From Flavobacterium caeni (GTDB lineage Bacteria; Bacteroidota; Bacteroidia; Flavobacteriales; Flavobacteriaceae), in assembly GCF_900101895.1 (NCBI RefSeq), contig NZ_FMVF01000011.1, positions 54,329 through 118,328 of the forward strand: 64,000 bases of DNA, read 5' to 3'. A program made the translations under genes and the position numbers. The notes under the pieces were generated by a model. The model worked only from the letters and a program-made list of their open reading frames with translations. It was not told where the DNA came from and ran no database searches. Every line of letters starts with the position of its first letter. Position 1 is the first letter of the stretch. Of this stretch, positions 60,191 to 64,000 are shown in pieces.

Positions 60191-61663
60191 TTACCGCGAG
60201 TAATTCGGTGCTTCTTTCGTGATGGTCACGTTGTGCGGATGGCTTTCGGTGATGCCGCTCGACGTGATGCGGACAAATCTGCCCGTTTCCTGCAACGTCG
60301 GAATGTCTTTCGCACCGCAATAGCCCATGCCTGCGCGCAATCCGCCGATGAATTGCTGCATGCTTTCGTTGAGTTCGCCTTTGTACGGTACGCGACCCAC
60401 GATGCCTTCGGGAACGAGTTTCTTTACATCGTCTTCGACATCCTGGAAATAGCGGTCTTTCGAGCCTTCCTGCATCGCCTCGACCGAGCCCATACCGCGG
60501 TAGGACTTGAATTTTCGGCCTTCGAAGATGATGGTTTCGCCCGGCGACTCCTTGGTTCCGGCAAGCAGTGAACCGAGCATGACGCAATCGGCGCCGGCTG
60601 CGATGGCTTTCGGGATGTCGCCTGTGTAACGGACACCGCCGTCGGCAATGACAGGAACGCCCGTACCTTTGATGGCCGCGGCGACTTCGAGCACGGCAGA
60701 GAATTGCGGGAAACCGACACCGGCCACGACGCGCGTGGTGCAAATCGAGCCAGGTCCGATGCCGACCTTGACACCGTCGGCGCCATTCTCGACCAGGTAT
60801 TTTGCGGCTTCGGGCGTGGCGATGTTGCCAACCACCACATCTACTTGCGGGAATGCCGATTTGATTTCCTTGAGCGTACGGACGACACCTTCGGTATGTC
60901 CGTGTGCGGTATCGATGATGACGGCGTCGACACCCGCATTGACGAGTGCTTCGGCGCGTTGGACCGCATCGGCAGTTACGCCAATGGCCGCCGCCACACG
61001 CAGACGTCCGAATTTGTCTTTGTTGGCGATGGGTTTTTGCGTGAGTTTGGTGATGTCGCGGAACGTGATCAATCCCACGAGGGTGTTGCTGGCGTTGATG
61101 ACGGGCAACTTTTCGATCTTGTGTCCTTGCAGGATGACTTCGGCTTCCTGGAGCGATGTGCCTTCGGCGACGGTCACGAGGTTTTGCGAGGTCATGACTT
61201 CGGAAATCGGACGCGAGAGTTTTTTCTCGAAACGCAAATCGCGGTTGGTCACGATGCCTTGCAGCTTTTTGTCTTCGTCTACAATCGGGATGCCGCCGAT
61301 ACCGAATTCCTTCATGACCGATTTGGCGTCGGCTACGGTCGAAGTCAGCGGAAGCGTCACCGGATCGATGATCATGCCCGATTCGGCGCGTTTGACTTTA
61401 CGGACCTTGGTGGCCTGCTGTTCGATGGTCATGTTTTTGTGCAACACGCCGATGCCGCCTTCCTGCGCCATTGCGATGGCCATCGCGCTTTCGGTCACGG
61501 TATCCATGGCCGCAGAAACAACGGGTACGTTGAGCGTGATGTTGCGGGAGAATTTAGATTGGATCGAGACTTCGCGCGGGAGCACGTTGGAGTAATTCGG
61601 GACGAGGAGTACGTCGTCGTACGTGAGCCCTTCGCCTATAATCTTGGAGTTGTGTGCAATCAT
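60191..61663 (-). CDS. guaB: IMP dehydrogenase
   Basis: 490 residues. NAD-dependent oxidation of IMP to XMP, first committed step to GMP. Phosphate-binding and active-site loop [17 protein letters not shown] with the catalytic Cys, two CBS domains (about 95-205), and the flap [16 protein letters not shown] are visible. Length matches bacterial IMPDH (about 490). A TATATTTG box on the minus strand (61700-61693) is the likely -7 element. Purine genes purB and guaB lie within 5 kb but are separately transcribed. Confidence 0.97.
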   Translation of the reverse strand: MIAHNSKIIGEGLTYDDVLLVPNYSNVLPREVSIQSKFSRNITLNVPVVSAAMDTVTESAMAIAMAQEGGIGVLHKNMTIEQQATKVRKVKRAESGMIIDPVTLPLTSTVADAKSVMKEFGIGGIPIVDEDKKLQGIVTNRDLRFEKKLSRPISEVMTSQNLVTVAEGTSLQEAEVILQGHKIEKLPVINASNTLVGLITFRDITKLTQKPIANKDKFGRLRVAAAIGVTADAVQRAEALVNAGVDAVIIDTAHGHTEGVVRTLKEIKSAFPQVDVVVGNIATPEAAKYLVENGADGVKVGIGPGSICTTRVVAGVGFPQFSAVLEVAAAIKGTGVPVIADGGVRYTGDIPKAIAAGADCVMLGSLLAGTKESPGETIIFEGRKFKSYRGMGSVEAMQEGSKDRYFQDVEDDVKKLVPEGIVGRVPYKGELNESMQQFIGGLRAGMGYCGAKDIPTLQETGRFVRITSSGITESHPHNVTITKEAPNYSR

Positions 61664-61692
61664 TACAAAAGGTGTTGTAGTTAAATTGCGTG

Positions 61693-61700
61693 CAAATATA
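61693..61700 (-). promoter_or_regulatory. -7 box TATATTTG before guaB
   Basis: Exact match on the minus strand, 30 bp before the ATG at 61663. No clear -33 box. Confidence 0.45.
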
Positions 61701-61766
61701 GCGAAAATAAGTGAACGATAAAATGGTTGGCGTATCAGAAAGTTAAGTTAAAAATGCCGGTTGGAT

Positions 61767-61796
61767 TTTGTGGGTTAAATTAGTGTCGTACATTTG
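61767..61796 (+). promoter_or_regulatory. promoter of the TetR-family gene
   Basis: TTTG at 61767-61770, 18 bp, TACATTTG at 61789-61796. The predicted start of transcription (about 61803) falls in the operator-like sequence at 61802-61814. Confidence 0.7.
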
Positions 61797-61801
61797 TCGA
61801 C

Positions 61802-61814
61802 TGATTAGTCAATC
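61802..61814 (+). promoter_or_regulatory. operator-like sequence 1 (TGATTAGTCAATC)
   Basis: GATT-AGTC-AATC inverted repeat at the transcription start of the TetR gene. The identical 13 bp recurs at 62400-62412 in front of the next gene. It is also the centre of a longer partial palindrome GACT-GATT-AGTC. Confidence 0.6.
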
Positions 61815-61818
61815 TAAA

Positions 61819-62379
61819 ATGGATAAGCAACAGGAAATATTGGCCGCCGCGCTCAAATTGTTCGTCGAAAACGGATTCCACGGCACGCCGACAAGCAAGA
61901 TCGCCAAGGAGGCCGGTGTCGCCAACGGAACGTTGTTCCATTACTATCCGACCAAGGACGATTTGATCGTATCGCTTTACATTTCGATCAAACTGCGCAT
62001 GGCGACCCACATCGCCGAACAAATCACAGACGGTGCAGATTACAAGACGATGTTCAAGACACAGTTCATACAAGCGCTGTATTGGGCGATGGAACACCAG
62101 GCTGAATTCCAGTATGTGCAGCAATTCTATTCGTCTCCGTACCAGGCGATGCTCCAATCGGCGGAATTGCAGCAAATCATGGACAAAAATTGCCACGACA
62201 TCCAACGCGCCATCGACGACAAGGTCATCAAGGACTTACCCGTCGACTATATTTTTACGATGATCAGCAGCCATTTGAACGGCATCCACCAGTATTTGAA
62301 AAACGCGAACCTCGACGAAAAAAAACAAAATGAAACCATCGCCCAGACTTTTGGGTTGCTGTGGGACATGCTGACTTAA
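61819..62379 (+). CDS. TetR/AcrR-family transcriptional repressor
   Basis: 186 residues. N-terminal HTH (QQEILAAALKLFVENGFHGTPTSKIAKEAGVANGTLFHYYPTKDDLI) is typical of TetR; the C-terminal ligand-binding helices vary. The ATG at 61819 is downstream of promoter and operator; the longer frame to 61768 includes the -7 box and is rejected. Probably represses itself and the adjacent metallo-hydrolase through the repeated operator. Confidence 0.94.
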   Translation: MDKQQEILAAALKLFVENGFHGTPTSKIAKEAGVANGTLFHYYPTKDDLIVSLYISIKLRMATHIAEQITDGADYKTMFKTQFIQALYWAMEHQAEFQYVQQFYSSPYQAMLQSAELQQIMDKNCHDIQRAIDDKVIKDLPVDYIFTMISSHLNGIHQYLKNANLDEKKQNETIAQTFGLLWDMLT

Positions 62380-62398
62380 TTTTTAAATTTTATCTAGA

Positions 62399-63541
62399 GT
62401 GATTAGTCAATCAAAATCCAAAATATTCAAATTCATCAAACGTATCCTCATGTATTTGCTTCTTTTATTGGCCTTACTGGCCCTGGCCGTATACCTTTTT
62501 ATGCAACAACCCGTATTCGGAAAATTACCGACGGGTGCCCGACTCAACCGCATCGAGCAATCCCCTAATTTTCGCGACGGGAGCTTCCAGAATCTTCATT
62601 TGACCCCAGCGCTCGCCGAGGGCGAAACCATGTTCAAGGTGATGAAGAAGTTCTTTTTCGACCAAAAAATACGCAACAAACCCTCCGACAGCCTGCCGTC
62701 GAAAAAAATTGACCTGACGACACTATCGCCCACCGAGAACATCATCGTTTGGTTTGGCCACTCGTCCTACTTCATGCAGCTCGACGGCAAGAAATTCCTG
62801 GTCGATCCAGTACTGAGTGGTTCGGCATCGCCCATCAAGATCACGACCAAAAGTTACCTGGGCGCCGATGTATACACGGTCGAGGATTTTCCTGAAATCG
62901 ACTTTTTGCTCATTACGCACGACCATTACGACCATCTCGATTACGAAACGATCAAGGCACTGCGACCCAAAGTAAAAAAAGCGATCATGGGGCTTGGCGT
63001 GGGCGCGCATTTCGAACATTGGGGCTACGATGCCGGTGTGCTCGTCGAAAAAGACTGGTATGAAACGGTAGATTTGGGCGATGGATTCCAGATTACGCTC
63101 ACGCCTACACGCCACTTTTCGGGCCGTACATTCAAACGCAACACCTCGCTCTGGACGTCGTTCGTATTGCAAACCCCTTCGCAGAAAATGTACTTGGGCG
63201 GCGACAGCGGCTACGATACACATTTTGCCGAAATCGGTGAAAAATACGGGCCTTTCGATCTGGCAATTTTGGAGTGTGGCCAGTACAACGAAAGTTGGAA
63301 ATACATCCACATGCTGCCGCATGAGATTGTCCCCGCGGCCGAGGATTTGAAAGCCAAAGCGCTGATGCCGGTGCATTGGGGCAAATTCTCGTTGGCCAAC
63401 CACCCTTGGGACGAACCGATCAAGAGAGTATCGGACTATGCAAAACAGCAAAATCTTCCTTTGCTTACGCCGATGATCGGCGAAAAAATCGATTTGGATG
63501 TGGTGAAGACTTTTGATGGGTGGTGGAAAGAGGTGCGTTAA
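62399..63541 (+). CDS. metallo-beta-lactamase-fold hydrolase, NAPE-PLD/UlaG-like, membrane-anchored
   Basis: 380 residues from GTG 62399 (alternative ATG 62450). A basic stretch KSKIFKFIKRI before one membrane helix YLLLLLALLALAVYLFM makes a good anchor, which favours the GTG. Metal motif THDHYDHLD, then further His/Asp in TPTRHFSGR, YLGGDSGYDTHF and MPVHWGKFSLANH. This matches the NAPE-hydrolysing phospholipase D-like group; the substrate may be a phospholipid or lactone. It lies 20 bp after the TetR gene, with an operator-like sequence over its GTG start. Confidence 0.85.
   Translation: MISQSKSKIFKFIKRILMYLLLLLALLALAVYLFMQQPVFGKLPTGARLNRIEQSPNFRDGSFQNLHLTPALAEGETMFKVMKKFFFDQKIRNKPSDSLPSKKIDLTTLSPTENIIVWFGHSSYFMQLDGKKFLVDPVLSGSASPIKITTKSYLGADVYTVEDFPEIDFLLITHDHYDHLDYETIKALRPKVKKAIMGLGVGAHFEHWGYDAGVLVEKDWYETVDLGDGFQITLTPTRHFSGRTFKRNTSLWTSFVLQTPSQKMYLGGDSGYDTHFAEIGEKYGPFDLAILECGQYNESWKYIHMLPHEIVPAAEDLKAKALMPVHWGKFSLANHPWDEPIKRVSDYAKQQNLPLLTPMIGEKIDLDVVKTFDGWWKEVR
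62400..62412 (+). promoter_or_regulatory. operator-like sequence 2 (TGATTAGTCAATC)
   Basis: Identical to 61802-61814 over 13 bp. Here the arms extend to TGATT-AGTC-AATCA (62400-62413). It overlaps the GTG start of the metallo-hydrolase gene. Confidence 0.55.
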
Positions 63542-63808
63542 CGTTTCGCGCAGTTACGCAGGAGCATAAAAGCGCATTGGATACTTCCTCTTAGATAATG
63601 TTTCTTCGTGAAGAAAAAACGCCCGGCCACTAAAAACCAGCGATCACGTAAATGCGCTGTTACACCGGCGCCCATAATGTTGTTTAGAACCCAAAAAAAT
63701 ATTTACTACGTACACTTTGCTGAACTATTTGAATAAAAAAATAGTTCAGCGAAGTTGTTGTAAATTTTCAGTTGCAAATATTTTGCAACAAGAATTTTGC
63801 AACAAAAG
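63542..63808. other. gene-free stretch with element D copy 2 and TTGCAACA array
   Basis: Contains element D copy 2 (63622-63688, minus orientation), a 12-bp hairpin GCTGAACTATTT/AAATAGTTCAGC (63719-63750) and TTGTTGTAAA, GTTGCAAA, TTTTGCAACA and TTTTGCAACA modules (63755-63806). The inverted repeat of an IS3-family element starts at 63809. Confidence 0.65.
63622..63688 (-). repeat. element D, copy 2
   Basis: Reverse complement begins CTAAACAACATTATGGGCGCCG and ends AGTGGCCGGG; about three quarters identical to copy 1 at 47882-47943, with an imperfect hairpin CAGCG..CGCTG at its centre. Confidence 0.7.
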
Positions 63809-64000
63809 TGAACTGCCCCCCAAAAGTTGGACACTATTTGAGGGTATTTATGGAAAGAAAAGTCAAGCACAGTTATGATTTCAAACTTCGCTGTGTAGAG
63901 GAGGTTTTAAAAGGCCGTTCGGCCATTTCTGTCGCAGCTGAATTCAAATGTGACAGATCCCAGTTATGGAAGTGGGTTGTTTTATACAGACGTCGCGGGG
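63809..64000 (+). mobile_element. IS3-family insertion sequence, left end, cut by the window edge
   Basis: Terminal inverted repeat TGAACTGCCCCCCAAAAG and TTGGACAC (63809-63834), of the IS3/IS150 type, followed at once by an OrfA frame. The right end is outside the window. Confidence 0.85.
63850..64000 (+). CDS. IS3-family transposase OrfA (N-terminal 50 residues)
   Basis: ATG at 63850; product starts MERKVKHSYDFKLRCVEEVL and continues RSAISVAAEFKCDRSQLWKWVVLYRRRG, the helix-turn-helix of IS3-type OrfA (InsE/HTH_28 like), which binds the IS ends. Open to the edge; the DDE-domain OrfB would follow outside. Confidence 0.85.
   Translation, partial: MERKVKHSYDFKLRCVEEVLKGRSAISVAAEFKCDRSQLWKWVVLYRRRG

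Overview
The window reads as chromosomal DNA of a member of the Flavobacteriaceae (Bacteroidota). The evidence is the gene content (BatA-domain protein, ligand-sensor/LuxR-type regulator with a Y_Y_Y domain, DUF4834, TIGR02757, YfhO, BCP and FeS-free Nth variants), many promoters of the Bacteroidota type (TTTG or TTG, about 19-21 bp, TAnnTTTG) and starts without strong Shine-Dalgarno sequences. By eye about half of the bases are G+C, which is high for Flavobacterium. A species cannot be named from the sequence. No tRNA, rRNA or CRISPR array was found.

Layout. 1-6.1 kb: tail of a gene cut by the edge, a 2[4Fe-4S] ferredoxin divergent from a LuxC-type acyl-CoA reductase, serC-serA, and small envelope or unknown proteins. 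6.1-12.5 kb: msrA, a LolD-like ATPase with a TIGR02757 gene, a GAF histidine kinase translationally coupled to a response regulator, a DEAD-box helicase and a secreted beta-propeller lactonase-like protein. 12.6-18 kb: a tightly overlapping run (BatA protein, dihydroorotase-like protein, small membrane protein, esterase) convergent with a two-gene operon (membrane-anchored protein, PhnP-like metallo-hydrolase). 18-22.3 kb: a conserved unknown, GGCT-fold protein plus Bcp peroxiredoxin, nth, an unlisted 47-residue protein and an ECF sigma factor. 22.5-28.6 kb: a beta-glucan locus (GH16, GH3 and a membrane sensor-regulator). 28.8-31.6 kb: uvrA, followed by about 0.9 kb of repeats without genes.

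33-38.4 kb holds a flippase-glycosyltransferase-YfhO operon on the minus strand. 38.5-47.4 kb is mixed housekeeping: outer-membrane protein, acyltransferase, alpha-oxoamine synthase (sphingolipid or sulfonolipid entry step), NYN/LOTUS-like RNase and a PAS histidine kinase. 48-50.7 kb carries a GH92 mannosidase. 50.9-63.5 kb holds rdgB, a DEAD-box helicase with a DbpA-like domain, trmH, a sirtuin, purB, a KefB-like antiporter, guaB, and a TetR regulator with its likely target, a metallo-beta-lactamase-fold enzyme. An IS3-family element enters at the right edge.

The most unusual material is between the genes. Three copies of an approximately 132-bp element (21.2, 39.9 and 50.7 kb) keep two 15-bp TACAG..CTGTA palindromes 100-103 bp apart around a purine-rich GGGAAGGGGG..CCCC stem whose arms change together. 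Six copies of a second imperfect palindromic repeat are scattered through the window; the copy at 59.9 kb is interrupted by three further small elements, one of which recurs at 32.1 kb with a compensatory stem change. A third family, present twice in opposite orientation (47.9 and 63.7 kb), is linked to arrays of TTGTTGTAA/TTGCAACA palindromes. Other points worth checking are an operator-like sequence repeated before both genes of the TetR pair, an orphan plus-strand terminator suggesting a small RNA near 33.1 kb, and enzymes that lack expected metal-ligand residues (Nth, sirtuin, dihydroorotase-like protein).
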